Assembly (NCBI GenBank): GCA_958298945.1
Contig: OY282605.1
Coordinates: 41,270,811 to 41,334,810 of the forward strand
Origin: Atherix ibis
Taxonomy: Eukaryota; Arthropoda; Insecta; Diptera; Athericidae
Length of the DNA stretch: 64,000 nucleotides
Direction of reading: 5' to 3'
The notes under the pieces were generated by a model. It searched no databases, was not told where the DNA came from, and saw only the letters and a program-made list of their open reading frames with translations. A program made the position numbers and the translations under genes. Positions 35,100 to 47,800 of this stretch are shown here, piece after piece (the stretch's first letter is position 1; every line of letters begins with the position of its first letter).

Positions 35100-35720
35100 A
35101 GATCGTAAGTCTTCGAAGTTTGCATGGTATAATAGGCCAAAAATTAATAGTTTGAGCGAGGATCGTTTCATTTGCATAACTAACAAAGAAAAAAATGATT
35201 GAATTGGGCTTAAAAACTGAACTGCTGAGGACTTAAAAAATATATCCTGGACGGATGAGTAAAAATTCGAGATCTTTGGATTCCTGAAAAGAATCAATGT
35301 GCATCGCAGTACTGTAGAGAAAGAGTTGTCAGAAGCTGTGGTGCCAATTGTCAATCACGGTGGTTGCTCGATTATAGTTCGGTATTGATAATAAATCTTG
35401 TTTTTAATTTTAATAAAGGAATGGTATTTAAATATTTTCTAGACGAATTCTCTTCTTTGTTATGCAGCAGAATAAAGATCCTAGATTTATGTTTTCCGAA
35501 ATTATGTAAAAATTATCTACAAAATAAAAAACGAAAGAATTTTAGAAAAATATTACATGCCACGACAATTACCCGATCTCAAGGCCTTAGAAATTCTATG
35601 AGTCAATTCTCCCCAATCAAGACTTGTTCAACAGTCTCTCAAAGGATACATAAAAAAAACTGATTGTCTTAAAACGTAGAATCGCACAAACTGTCATCAA
35701 ACGCAAAGAAGATTTTTTTT
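35100..35720 (+). pseudogene. decayed Tc1-type transposase
   Basis: Pieces of a Tc1-family catalytic domain can be read on the plus strand: SWTDE and KFEIFGF (first catalytic Asp, followed by an in-frame stop), LSEAVVPIVNHGGCS (family form VPTVKHGGG), and near 35570-35610 sequence corresponding to the C-terminal SMPRR-type region only loosely. Stops and frame changes are frequent, and the second and third catalytic positions are not recognisable. Much more degraded than the mariners. Confidence 0.55.
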
Positions 35721-37429
35721 CGATGACAAAGCAAATATTTTTTAATTTTTAATTAGATAATAATTTATGCGTAAAAATAATTTTTTTTTTCATATTTATT
35801 AATATTGTTTTTAATATAATTTATCATAGTAGAAAAAGTAAATGTTTTTATCACTTGATCATTATTTAAAAATCAAAATGGTTGCTAACTTTTGACCTCA
35901 TGTTCGGTGGGGTCTTTTGGATTTCGTCGCAGAGAACTAACAACAAAGAAAAAAGGAATATTTAGTTATAACTGATTTTTTGATTATTTTTTACAACCAC
36001 GTATATATGTGTATATTTTTTTTTTAAAAGTAAAAAGTGCCATTGACAGAAGGAGATAAACGATGGTCATTGAATGTTTACGTAGTCTGCCAGACAAATG
36101 GCTGACAAATCGTATCGTCATGTTGGCAAAATTCGATAAAATGTCATTCAACTTATACAATATATTATATGGGTTTTTTTCCCGCAAAACAACAATATTT
36201 GATACATTGTGAGGTATTCGTAAATATTTTCATTTCGATTTTCAATTTCGATTTCGTAAATCAACAAATCAAAACTAACCAAAAGAAATCTCCCAAAAAT
36301 AATATAAGACAGGACAGACTTTATTGTTGGATGAGAATTTTCGCATTTATAATTTTGTTTTTTTCTTCTTCTTTCGATTATTTATTAGAAAACTTTCTAT
36401 AAAATTTCTTATTTCGAATTCTTACCAAAACGACAAAATATATAGGTCAGTTTCCACTGGATTATAATATTTATTTATTTTTATTATTTTTTTTTGAATT
36501 TTCGCCTATCTCTTAAAAATTTGTGCTATAATTTTCTCACTTGAAAACAAATCTCAATCATTTATATTATAATTTATTCTGTTTTATTTGAAAGCCCAAA
36601 TAGAAAAGCTTTTTTTTTTGCTAATTATTTATACATTCCCGAATGGTATTGTTTTATTTTCGATTTTTAATCGAATTTGTGGAGCAAACAAATACTCGAT
36701 ATATTATATTAGATGTAAATCTATAAAAATCTGTTATGTAATTGATATACCATATTTAAGTGAAATGATTATTACTATTCCTCTTTGAAAAAAAGGAATC
36801 AATTTCCAAAAAGTAGTCGGCTTCGTTCCTTTTATCCTTTGTATTTGAGTGGTGTCTGCAAGTACTTTTCTTACCTGTTCCGTGTCTCTTTAACAAAATC
36901 AAATACTTAGAAACGTATTAATTGAAGACTGCAAGCAAAATTTCATTCCATCATTTATTGTACACCATTGCTTTTGTAGAAATAATTGCTTCTTTAGGGC
37001 AGAAGCCGAACGAGACAAGAGAATCTTTCCTGCCATAAATGCCCTAAGGTAAATTGATTGTCTAATAAAATTCTCCTGTTTGAAAACAGTTCATTTTCTT
37101 TTTCGGCATGCAGGATTTGGTTTGCACCAAAAAACAAAGGGTCCTTTTGGTTGTTGCTTTGCTTGTTTGTAAACTATACTTTGTGGATGGCTTCTATAAA
37201 GGCTAATTGCTTAAATATATTCGATATTCTCATCGAAAATTGTTTGCAGTATCTTTATATGCCGCCGATCTTATTACACGTAAACAAAAAAAACTATTAT
37301 TTGGTAATAGCTTTGGGAAATTTTACAAAAAATATTTAATTTTTTTAATTTTTTATAGAAAACATTTTTTTTTATCTTTTATTAAAAAAAAAATATTGAA
37401 TAAATTAAACTATTTTATACAAAATATCC
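35721..37429. other. AT-rich non-coding stretch
   Basis: No gene; small frames are hydrophobic, low-complexity and unsupported. 36800-37200 is a little less AT-rich. Confidence 0.45.
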
Positions 37430-39960
37430 GCTTATGACCTTATTTATAATAGAAAAAATATTTCTTTTTTTACGCTGATATTAGGCCGCTATTGACCTAT
37501 TTTCAAGGTAAAAACTATTCTTTCCAAGGTCAAGACTGTTATTATTTAAATTTTAGAAAAATCTAGCATCGCTAATTGGAATAAATATTGACCAATTATT
37601 TTAGTTTCTAATTTAAAGTAAATCTTGTCTTCTATGGCGTTTCCTATCGACCTAATTTCTAAATAGACGAAAAAATAAAATAAAAAAATTTATCGCGTTT
37701 AAAATATATTTTTAATTAATTAAATCGAAATAAAACCTAAACGACAAAAAATGTTAATTTTAAGAACAATTCTGTTGTGGAGCTTGGACGTTGCTAACAT
37801 GAAAAATGCATAGCCGCTATTGACCTTATTCCAAAATGAATTCGAAGTTGCTTATATGGTATTCCTAATTTCGCAGTTGCTTCCTAATTAAACCAAATAA
37901 AAAAAAAAAAAATAAATATATCTCGTTTCGGCATTCAAGCGTTGATTATTACTATTTACAAACTTTTTTTTCTAAAAAGTTCTACTGAAAATAATATTTT
38001 CATCTTTTGACGATCTACAATATTTTTTTTAACTGTAATTTTTTATAATTTTGTGTTGTCATTTTAAAAAAAAACACTGAATCCACACAAAAGCTAACTG
38101 AAAAAAATGTTATTTTAAAAGCAATTACGTCTTGGGGTCTAGACATTGTTAACATAAAAAATGCATAGCCGCTATTGACCTACTTTCAATTTAGAAGACA
38201 TTTTTTTCGAAGGTCATTATTTCAATTTAAGGAAAATCTACTTTTGGCAATCAAACTATATTTACATTTGGAATAAATATCAATTCTACTATCAATTTAA
38301 AAAAAAAAATATTTTGTCTCCGCGGTCGAATATTGTTTACATTTGCAATTCGCGGTTGCTATCGCTCTATTTTCTAAATAGAGGGAAAAAAATGTATTTC
38401 GATTAAATAATATTTTAAACTTTTGAAGACCTATTTTCTTAACACAATGTTAATTTTAAGGACAATTTTGTCGTGGAGCTTAGACGTTATAAACATGAAA
38501 AATGCATAGCCGCTATTGACCTAATTCCAAAATGAAAAATATTCTTTCGAAGTTGCTTATATGGTATTCCTAACTTCGCAGTTGCTTCCTAATTAAACCA
38601 AACAAAATAAAAAATAATAAATATATCTCGTTTCGGCATTCAAGCGTTCATTATTTCTATTTAAAAAAAATTTTTCCTAAAAAATTCTACTCAAAATAAT
38701 ATTTTCATCTTTTGACGATCTACAATATTTTTTTTAACTATAATTTTTTATAATTTTGTGTTGTCATTTAAAAAAAAAAACACTGAATCCTCACAAAAGC
38801 TAACTGAAAAAAAAATGTTATTTTAAAAGCAATTACGTCTTGGCGTCTAGACATTGTTAACATAAAAAATTCATAGCCGCTATTGACCTAATTTCAATAC
38901 AGAAAACATTTTTTCGAAGGTCATTATTTCAATTTAAGGAAAATCTGCTTTTGGTGATCAAAAGCTATATTTACATTTGGAATAAATATCAATTCTACTA
39001 TCAATTTTTAAAAAAAATATCTTGTCTCCGCGGTCGAATATTGTTTACATTTGCAATTCGCGGTTGCTATCGCTCTATTTTCTAAATAGAGGGAAAAAAT
39101 GTATCTCGATTAAATAATATTTTTAACTTTTGAAGACCTATTTTCTTAACACATTGTTAATTTTAAGGACAATTTTGTCGTGGAGCTTAAACGTTATAAA
39201 CATGAAAAATGCATAGCCGCTATTGACCTAATTCCAAAATGAAAAATATTCTTTCGAAGTTGCTTATATGGTATTCCTAATTTCGCAGTTGCTTCCTAAT
39301 TAAACCAAACAAAATAAAAAATAATAAATATATCTCGTTTCGGCATTCAAGCGTTGATTATTTCTATTTAAAAAAAAATTTTCCTAAAAAATTCTACTCA
39401 AAATAATATTTTCATCTTTTGACGATCTACAATATTTTTTTTAACTGTAATTTTTTATAATTTTGTGTTGTCATTTTAAAAAAAAACACTGAATCCACAC
39501 AAAAGCTAACTGAAAAAAATGTTATTTTAAAAGCAATTACGTCTTGGGGTCTAGACATTGTTAACATAAAAAATTCATAGCCGCTATTGACCTAATTTCA
39601 ATACAGAAAACATTTTTTCGAAGGTCATTATTTCAATTTACAGAAAATCTGCTTTTGGTGATCAAAAGCTATATTTACATTTGGAATAAATATTAATTCT
39701 ACTATGAATTTTTAAAAAAATATCTCGTCTCCGCGGTCGGATATTGCTTACATTTAAATTTGCGGTTGCTACCGACCTATTTTCGGATTGAACAACAAAC
39801 AAACAAAAAAAAGTTTGTTGTTTTGCCTGTCAAAGTTTAACTAAAAATAATATTTTTACTTCTAAAAATATTTTTTTTCAACCATAATTTTTTATTAAAA
39901 TTTTTCTATAAAACGATTAAATTACCTTTACAAAAAAAAACCTAAATAAAGAAAAAAATT
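37430..39960. repeat. dimeric higher-order tandem repeat, ~705-bp period
   Basis: The box tagccgctattgacct starts at 37811, 38166, 38507, 38874, 39214 and 39578 (a diverged taggccgctattgaccta is at 37483). Spacings alternate about 355/341/367/340/364, and alternate boxes belong to two distinct monomer types: one followed by ..attccaaaatga and ttcgcagttgcttcctaatt, the other by ..tttcaat and gaaggtcattatttc. The two-monomer unit repeats at 696-708 bp. Outer copies (37430-37800 and 39700-39960) are degenerate. Confidence 0.9.
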
Positions 39961-40099
39961 ATGAGTTTACATTTATTATTAATCTTACGAAGTTTATTCA
40001 AAAATTCTTTGTAGTTTGCATTCTTAATTTTTCATTAATAAACGAAAAAAAAATAAATAAAAAATATTATTTTATATTAAATTTAAATCAACCCACATA
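39961..40099. other. AT-rich spacer
   Basis: Nothing recognised. Confidence 0.4.
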
Positions 40100-40900
40100 C
40101 ACAACAAACCTGTACTCATTTGTCATTGTTGGAAATATTTTAAGAAAAGAAAAAATCAGAAAATTTGCGTCATCATAAATATTAAAAGTCAATAACAGTA
40201 ACAAAACAACAAAATGAAAATGTACGTCAAAAAAATTGCATCGTCAGCTATCACACACAACAAAGAAAAGACGCACAAAAACTGCCAAAAGTCGAAGTGG
40301 GGAAAAGTTTTGGCAACAAAATAAAATTAAAAAGTTGAATGCAAAAAGAAACAACAACGAAAATAACCAATTAAGCTCCACCATCACCGCCACAATCACC
40401 ATTAGAGTTGCCGCCGTCTGTTTCGGGTAAATTGCAATCATCGCATTATATCTTGCTGCCTGCTTCGGTCAATGGACCTGCTGCCAAGGTCATGAGCTCA
40501 GGTTGCATGCCCCACAAAAGCATCAACAAAAACAAAATCAAAGCAAATCGAACGAATGCAATCGCAATAGAGAACCGTTGAAATAGTCGGAAAAGAGATG
40601 GCAACTTTTTTGAGCGAGGAAGAACAAACGGAAATGGTACATATTCGGTCGGGCAAATGTTGTGTGTGCTGAACGCGAGACTCTGCAAAAATTATTAACT
40701 TTCAGGAAAGCTTTTGAATGGATTTATACACATTCAGCCACAGGCGGCATCATATGCACATGCAATGACTGTGTTTACGTGTGTGTATGAATTGGTCGAA
40801 TTTGCTTTTCTGTGGCGAGTGCAGTAACGGCATTTTAGATGCTAGCAAATGTCCGAATAGCGACGCGGTCGGGTAGGTGGGATGGCTCAAAAGAGATGAA
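40100..40900. other. single-copy island, candidate untranslated exon or enhancer
   Basis: CAA-rich, low-T sequence on the plus strand (40230-40430: acaacaacgaaaataacc, ccaccatcaccgccacaatc) resembles a fly 5' UTR, and TTTCGGGTAAATTG at 40423 is donor-like. A 64-codon frame (40236-40430) ends there. GC content is higher to about 40900. Inference only; no conserved protein motif. Confidence 0.3.
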
Positions 40901-42549
40901 TTTGCAAACTTTTTTTTTGTTACAATTTTTTCTCATCCTTAGTAGGAGAGATACGCCATTAATGATGTTTTTTTTCATACTCGTCGATATTTTTATTCAG
41001 GTTTTTATTTAAAAAAAAAAAAAATAATATTTTTTCATCAATAATTTATTTTAATTTTAATCCAACTGAAATTCTAGGAAATTTATTTTGGATAAACAGA
41101 AAAAAATTATTAGTACACGAGATGCTCATAACCCCATTAATATATGAATTTTTGATTTAGGATGCAATTATTTATAATTATTGATGTCTGATCCTTGGTT
41201 TATAAAGATTCGTTGGCCACATTTTTACGTTATTGAAGAAATTGCAATTTGGGTTTTTTCATCTTCTATTAATTATTTATTTATATTTAGTGTTAAAAGA
41301 TTCGTTGGAATTTTGCTGTTTGGGAATTTTTTGCAAACAATATTTCATTAAATGCAAGTTTATTTTTAAATGTTGAAAAAATCAATAAATAAGAATATTG
41401 ATCGAGAAATTCTTTATGAGGAAAATTTCCAATGAAAAAATATATGGAATTTTAGTGTAATTTTTAAGTTTTTAAATTCAATCTCAAATTTGGATAAAGA
41501 ATATTTTTGGATTTATTCAATTAAAAAATAAAAAATCGTAACAAATGGGTGCCTTCTACCTATTGAATATTAATGGAGAATTATTAGAAGTATTTTATAT
41601 TAGACCCAACTCCTCTCCCCCCCTCCCCCTTTCATATTCATTACGTTATAGACAATAATCTATAAGACATTGTATAGAAAAACTTCTTTATTTTGATTAT
41701 CCTTTAAAGTTATCCGAAAATTGTTTTTTTTTTTGCACTAAAAGAATAAAGAATTGCCGGGAATTTTTTTTTTAAAAACAAAAACACACACACTAATTGA
41801 AAGCTTTCATCAGAACAACATCCATTTTGTAGTTGTAGTTGTTTCTTTGCATTTTGATTGTACCAAAATGCATTCGTGCTGAAAAATCATAAAGTAACAA
41901 ACTTGAATTATTATTATTTATTTCGTCTTTGTTTAATCCTCATTGGTTTTTTGTTTGTTTTTAATTTTATTTTATATTTTATTTTGTCTGTCTAAACTTG
42001 TAGTGAAATAAATAAAAATCACGAAAATCAAAAACTGACTAACAAAAATCAGCAGGAAAAAAACTAAAGCAAAAGAAATTCAACAGTGCCACCTCATCGT
42101 TCATTGGTGGTCGGAAGGGGGTGTGGTGGGGTTGGCTTGTAGTAGAATTATTCGGCATAAAAAAAACACCATGCATTTTTTAGTCATACAATAAAATTGC
42201 ATTCTTTTTCTTTGTTATATTTTCGGATTGTGTGAGTATAGAGGTTTTTTTGAATCAGTTTATTTTTCTCTCTTTTGCTTTGATTTTATTTTTTTTGAAG
42301 AGTAAAGGATTAAAACCGGAAATAAAATAGTAGAAAAAATACTTTAAAAGCTTCGTTTGAGTTTGCTTTGTTCACATTTATATTGTAATACAAGCGCAAC
42401 CATCATTAATTTTGCTATTTAAAAAGAATATTTCTTAACTTAAGAATGAATAAAATGAAATTTTTAGCATTTGAAAATTTGTTTTTATAATCCAAATTAA
42501 ATCAATTACATTTAAAATTCAGTTTTTAATTAAATTTGAGCCTTGCCAA
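40901..42549. other. AT-rich non-coding stretch
   Basis: No gene or clear repeat. Confidence 0.45.
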
Positions 42550-44100
42550 TATGCATGAAATATAAAATTTTTTCTTAATGGTAATCCTTTTGCAGTAATT
42601 TTTAATAGACTTATTTGCGTATTTTTTGAATAGTAATTCGACAATTACTTAACGAATGCTTTTAAGTTTAGGAATTATTTGAGCTAATACGATTTTTATC
42701 GATTGACCTCCGAAATGGAACAAAAAAAATTCCATTTCGGAGGTCAATTGACATCACCTAATCTCGAAATTACACGTCCTAGAAACTTTTTGCCTAGTAA
42801 AAGCAAAATATATCGTGCTGTGTGGCTTGAGGCGTTTTTTTTAAAAATCATTTACGGTCCAGATAAAAATCTCCTAGTTTAGGAATTCCCCTTTCTTCTC
42901 AATTTAAAAAAAAACTATGCACTCATGACACCTTTAGACCCAAATGCATACCAGACGGTCATTTTTTTGCGTATACAATGGCTTCTCCACAGTCACTTGT
43001 GGATTTTCAGAGCCCCATCAAATAATAATTTTTCTTATTGACATATCCGTCCCTGAAGAAAATTATACTCGAACAAAATCATCACTTTCGTTTTTTGTAA
43101 AGAATATTTATAATTTCAACGCATTTTTTGATGATTAAACTATCCCTAATGTAAAATGGCAATCTCTAATTTGAATAAATACCATCAAATGAAAAATTCC
43201 ATTGCGGAGGTCAATTGACATCATTAAACCTCGAAATTACACATGCTGGGAACTTTTTGCGTGGCAAAAGTAAAATATATCGTGCTGTTTGGCTTGTGAC
43301 GTTTTTTTTAAAAAAATCATATACGGTCCAGATAAAAATCTTTAAGTTTAAGAAGTTACCTTTCTTCTCAATTTTCAAAAAACTATGCGCCCATGACACC
43401 TTTAGACCCAAATTCATATCAGACGGTAATTTTTCTTGCCCATACAATGGCTTCTCCACAGTCACTTGTGGATTTTCAGAGCCCCATCAAATAATAATTT
43501 TTCTTATTGACGTATCCGTCCCTGAAGAAAATTATACTCGAACAAAATCATCACTTTCGTTTTTTGTAAAGAATATTTATAATTTCAACGCATTTTTTGA
43601 TGATAAAACTATCCCTAATGTAAAATGGCAATCTCTAATTTGGATAAATACCATCAAATGAAAAATTCTATTGCGGAGGTCAATTGACATCATTAAACGT
43701 CGAAATTACACATGCTGGGAACTTTTTGCGTGGCAAAAGTAAAATATATCGTGCTGTGTGGCTTGTGGCGTTTTTTTTTTAATGATATACGATGTAGAAA
43801 AATATCTTCTAGTTTAGGAAGTTCCCTTTCTTCTTAATTTTCAAAAAACTATACACCAATGACACCTTTAGAGCCAAATTCATATCAGATGGTCATTTTT
43901 TTGCGGATACAATGGTTTCTCCACAGTCATTTGTGGATATTTAGAGCCCCATTATATAGTAATTTTTCTTACTGATATATCCATCGCTGAAGAAACTTAT
44001 ACTCGAACAAAATCCTTACTTTCGTAAAGAGTTTTTACAATTTCAACGCGTTTTTTGATGGTTAAACTATCTCTAATTTGAATAAATACCATCAAATGAC
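42550..44100 (-). repeat. tandem array of a ~468-bp family S-derived unit, three copies
   Basis: ttccatttcggaggtcaatt (42730), ttccattgcggaggtcaatt (43197) and ttctattgcggaggtcaatt (43666) mark the unit starts (467 and 469 bp apart). Each unit contains tatatcgtgctgt.tggctt, catgacacctttagac, acaatggcttctccacagtc, agagccccatcaaataataa and cgtccctgaagaaaattata; the last is the SDEAHF-coding segment read on the minus strand. The third copy is more diverged. Confidence 0.88.
42702..42748. repeat. 19-bp perfect inverted repeat, 9-nt loop
   Basis: attgacctccgaaatggaa (42702-42720) pairs with 42730-42748. Only the right arm exists in the other tandem units, so the left arm is an extra inverted copy. 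Confidence 0.93.
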
Positions 44101-45339
44101 CAGGGCTAAATACTCGTCGAATGAGTCCATTTATTTCCAACGTCGAATTTATATCTAATTACCTATTTTTATATATGGCCATATGTGTGTGTACGTATTC
44201 GAATAGAAATTTATCCAAAATAGCCCATGACTGTTTATGATTGCAAATGTAATTAAACTTTAATTTTAATTAGGTATCCCCAGATATAAATATAATGGAT
44301 TTATGTGTTTGGTTAAATGTTCTTTTAAAAAATTCTTTTTCAACATAGCAAAGACACAACCCAAATTGAATTTAAATTAACCTTACCACAATTTCCCAGT
44401 TTTGATTTGTATTTAATTTTTTCCGTTAAATCGTATATTTTTTTAATAATCGTACACATTCCCATATTAAAGATATTTTTATACAAATTTAATGCATATA
44501 CAATTTAAAACAACGTTAATCAAAAAAAAAAAAGAAGAATAGTCGAAAAACCAGAAAAACTGATACTTTATGTTTTGGCACTATTATTGCTCTGCGCACA
44601 TTACAGACTAGAAAAGTAAACGCATTTAAAAACGCATGAGCATTCGTGCAATTATTTTATATTATTTATTAATACATTAGTCAGCCAAGAATCTTTTTAA
44701 TATTGTGTGCGCAAGTGTATGCACACATCATTTTTATGTACGATTAAATATGCCTATTGACCAGTTCAATGGCATTTTGGACAATGCACTTGTGACTCTT
44801 TCGTTTAATACTACCGCCTCTACCTACCTACTTACTTACTTATTTAATTTATGGTTGTTTCTTTTGAGTAGGAAAATTTTCAAAATTATGACAAAGTTGG
44901 CAGCAGTGCTTAATGCGTGTGTAAGTGCAACGAACTTTACTGCAGCAATAAGTCTTACAATGATGCCATGTTGGTAGTGGTGTAGAACAAGAGCTGAGTA
45001 ATTTGAGTAACAATTGAAAATGCAACAGTGAAAAAAGTTCACAATCATTCCGATTAGCCTTTGTCTCTCTCTCTCAACGCTCATAGTTGGTACAATATTT
45101 TTTTCTATTTTTTTTTTATTAATTATTTACTAGCATCCACATAATAAACGATAAACGTACATTAAATGCAAGTTAACACTTTATGCAAGAAATTCAATAA
45201 AAAAAATTTCTCTTATAAACAAAAAAAAAACCATCTTGAAGAGAGTGAAAAAAAAACTAAATGAAAAACTCGAACAAAAACCAAAGAATTTGAATTTGAA
45301 AATAAAAATAGAATAGAACGAAACGTACTAGAATGAAAG
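44101..45339. other. non-coding stretch with no recognised gene
   Basis: AT-rich. 44700-45090 is less so (gcaagtgtatgcacacatca; ctacctacctacttacttac repeat near 44820). No family motif. Confidence 0.4.
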
Positions 45340-46339
45340 GAAGGAAGGCATTCTATCTGAGCGCAGATGAACTACTACTTTTAATTTTGAAGAGGCAAAA
45401 CCAGAAATGTCGACTGTCCGAGAGAGAAGGAGAAAAATAAATGCAAGAAGTACAAGATTAGAACGCATCCGTGTGGATTTAGAGTTGAGCGGGAGGAGGA
45501 TGCACTTTTTTTCAATCTATGCAATACGCAAGAGCACACGCTAGGGGCACACTGTTTATGGTCATGAACATGCACACTTAGTGGCTTAAGCATTTGTGTG
45601 AGTGAATATGAACACGGTAATTTGCTGTTCAGCTCGGGTTGGGGAAACAGTCTGCAAGGTTTCACTGGACCCGAACTGGAAATGAACATGCAACGTAAGA
45701 ATGCCTGTGCGCTGTTATTTGATTTTTTTTACTTACGGTTTTTTTATTTCTTCGGATTTTTTTTTTGGTGTGATTATGTTATATTGTAGTTAGTAGTAGT
45801 AGTAGTGGTCATTATTGTGCTGTGAAGCCATTGGCAATAGAAGAGTAACATCACGACGAATGTCAAAAGAACATTGACCACAGAAATATTTTTATTTTAT
45901 TTGGTTTTTGTTTTTGTTTATTTTTGTATTTTTATTAATCCTTGTTGAAATGCAATAAGAAAATCGTAAACAAAATGAAGTTTGTTCATTCTTTAAAATG
46001 CCTTTTAATCCATACACATACATACACCTAGTAGGAGAATATGCATAGGAATTTTTGGAAAAAATGGTAGCGATTAATAAAATCGTTCCAGAATTTCTCC
46101 CAATTTTGCGAATAAAACACAATTGCAATGGGTAAAAGGGAACCATTTTCGGTGATCATTTTATTATATTTATTTTATGCGTAATTAAATCTTTAAGTTC
46201 ATTCAACCCTTATATCGTGTCTTTAATTTCTATTTCAATAATGCTGTCATATAATCAAAGACCGAATTAGAACAATTAAAAATTAGACTTAATTCAACGA
46301 CTAAATTATTATTCCTTCGTGTCGCTCTCAGCAATTGTA
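45340..46339. other. single-copy stretch with a small TAG repeat
   Basis: 45340-45700 has lower AT content (gcgggaggaggatgcac; ctcgggttggggaaacag) and (TAG)n at 45790-45806. No gene recognised. 45900-46339 is AT-rich. Confidence 0.35.
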
Positions 46340-47594
46340 CCAGGTATATAAGCTTAAATCCGCTGTTTAGTTATAGATGGCGTGAGTAAGCGTATTAAGC
46401 TACCATGGGCACGCCATTTTTTTTTTTTTATGAGTTTGACATCTGTCAACATTAATCAGTGCACATTGTCAGCAATTTCGTACAATAACATACATTTTTC
46501 CTTTGGTAATCATGTCTAGTTTTGTGCCAGAAAAAGAGCATACCATATGCGGGAAGCACTGCATTTCTGCTTCAATTTATAGAAATCGGCTGCTGAATCG
46601 CATCGAATACTTATGGAGACCTATGGTGAGAGTGCTTTATCGGATACAACGTCGGTGCAAAGACGGCAATTTTGACTTCTGTGGGATAAGAAGCGTGAAA
46701 ATCGGCCTAGGAAGGTCGTAGGACCATCAATTGCAAGCTCTTTTGGACGAAGACGATTCCCAATCGCAAAAAAATGCTCGCGGAGCAATTGGGTGTTACT
46801 CAACCAGCCATTACCATTCGTCTGCGTGCCATGGGGAAGATTGAAAAGATCAGAAAATGGGTGCCACATGAATTGAACGATAGGCAGGTGGAGAGACGCT
46901 AAAATACATGCGAAATCTTGCTCGCCAGACAAAAAAGAAAGTCGTTACTGCATCGGATTGTGACAGGCGATGAAAAGTGGATATATTTCGAGAATCCTAA
47001 ACGTAAGAAATCGTGGGTTGATCCTGGCGAACCATCAACATCTTCCCCAAGACCAAATCGCTTCGGACGGAAGACGATGCTGTGCGTTTGGTGGGATCAA
47101 CAAGGTATCGTCTACTATGAGATGTTGAAACCTGGTGAAACTGTTAATTCTCACCGCTACCACTAACAACTGATCAAATTGCACCGTGCTCTGCGTGAAA
47201 AAAGGACGGATTATCAACAAAGACATGACAAGAACCATCGCACACGTAAAAAATGGTCCGAAACTACTTGGAGATACTCAACTGGGTGGTGCTACCCCAT
47301 CCCGCTTATTTACCAGACCTGGCCCCTTCCGACTACCACCTGTTTTCGTCGATGTGCCACGCGCTCGCTGAGCAGCACTTCGATTCTTACGAAGACGTCC
47401 GAAAATGGCTTGATAAGGGGTTTGCCTTGAAAGAGAAGGAATTTTTTAGCGTGGTATCCACAAATTACCCGAGAGATGGGGAAAATGTGTAGCTAGCGAG
47501 GGCAAGTACTTTGAATAAATTTGTTTTTGCTTTCTATGAAAAAAAACACGGTTTTTTTGACTAAAAAACATCGAATTTAAGCTTATACACCTTG
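46340..47594 (+). mobile_element. Mos1-like mariner, 1255 bp, both ends present
   Basis: Terminal inverted repeats of about 26 bp: the left ccaggtatataagcttaaat matches the reverse complement of the right end (caaggtgtataagcttaaat), flanked by TA at 46338-46339 and 47595-47596. The length is close to that of a complete mariner (about 1.3 kb). The transposase inside is mutated. Confidence 0.93.
46511..47518 (+). pseudogene. Mos1-like (mauritiana-type) mariner transposase, frameshifted
   Basis: Starts MSSFVPEKEH at ATG 46511, the usual N-terminus of mauritiana-type transposase, then shifts frame repeatedly. Recognisable blocks: LLDEDDSQSQK (46741), WVPHELNDRQVERR (46859), KRKSLLHRIVTGDEKWIYFE with the first catalytic Asp (about 46930-46990), SWVDPGEPSTSSPRPNRFG, TMLCVWWDQQGIVYYEMLKP, a badly damaged HDNAPSH region (about 47220-47250; second Asp not in frame), VLPHPAYLPDLAPSDYHLFS with the third Asp (about 47280-47340), ALAEQHFDSYEDVRKWLD, and GKYFE followed by TAA (47516-47518). 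An in-frame stop lies at 47490. Inactive. Confidence 0.92.
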
Positions 47595-47596
47595 TA

Positions 47597-47800
47597 CTCT
47601 CTCCCATAAGATTATTGACAGGAACACAATTGCGATTGCAACTGCATTGTTGTCGCTATAAAAACTTTAAAACCTTCATAATCTTATAGGAATGCACAAT
47701 TAGATCTTGTTTTATTTTTGCAATTGTAGTTCAAGTACTGCCATACATTTTAGTGGTTTTTTTATGTGATAGGATTATTGTTTGTCAATTGAAATCGAAA
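47597..47800 (+). repeat. dispersed repeat, inverted relative to 55300-55560
   Basis: ttagatcttgttttattttt, gcaattgtagttcaagtact and gccatacattttagtg match the reverse complement of 55315-55385. The neighbouring ccataagattattgacaggaacacaatt and aaaccttcataatcttatag also have counterparts near 55480-55565. The element type is unknown. Confidence 0.6.

Noticed and set aside
42944..43661. Frames of 64 and 148 codons with shared sequence
   Set aside because: They are chance openings in the 468-bp tandem units; the units derive from transposase sequence on the opposite strand.
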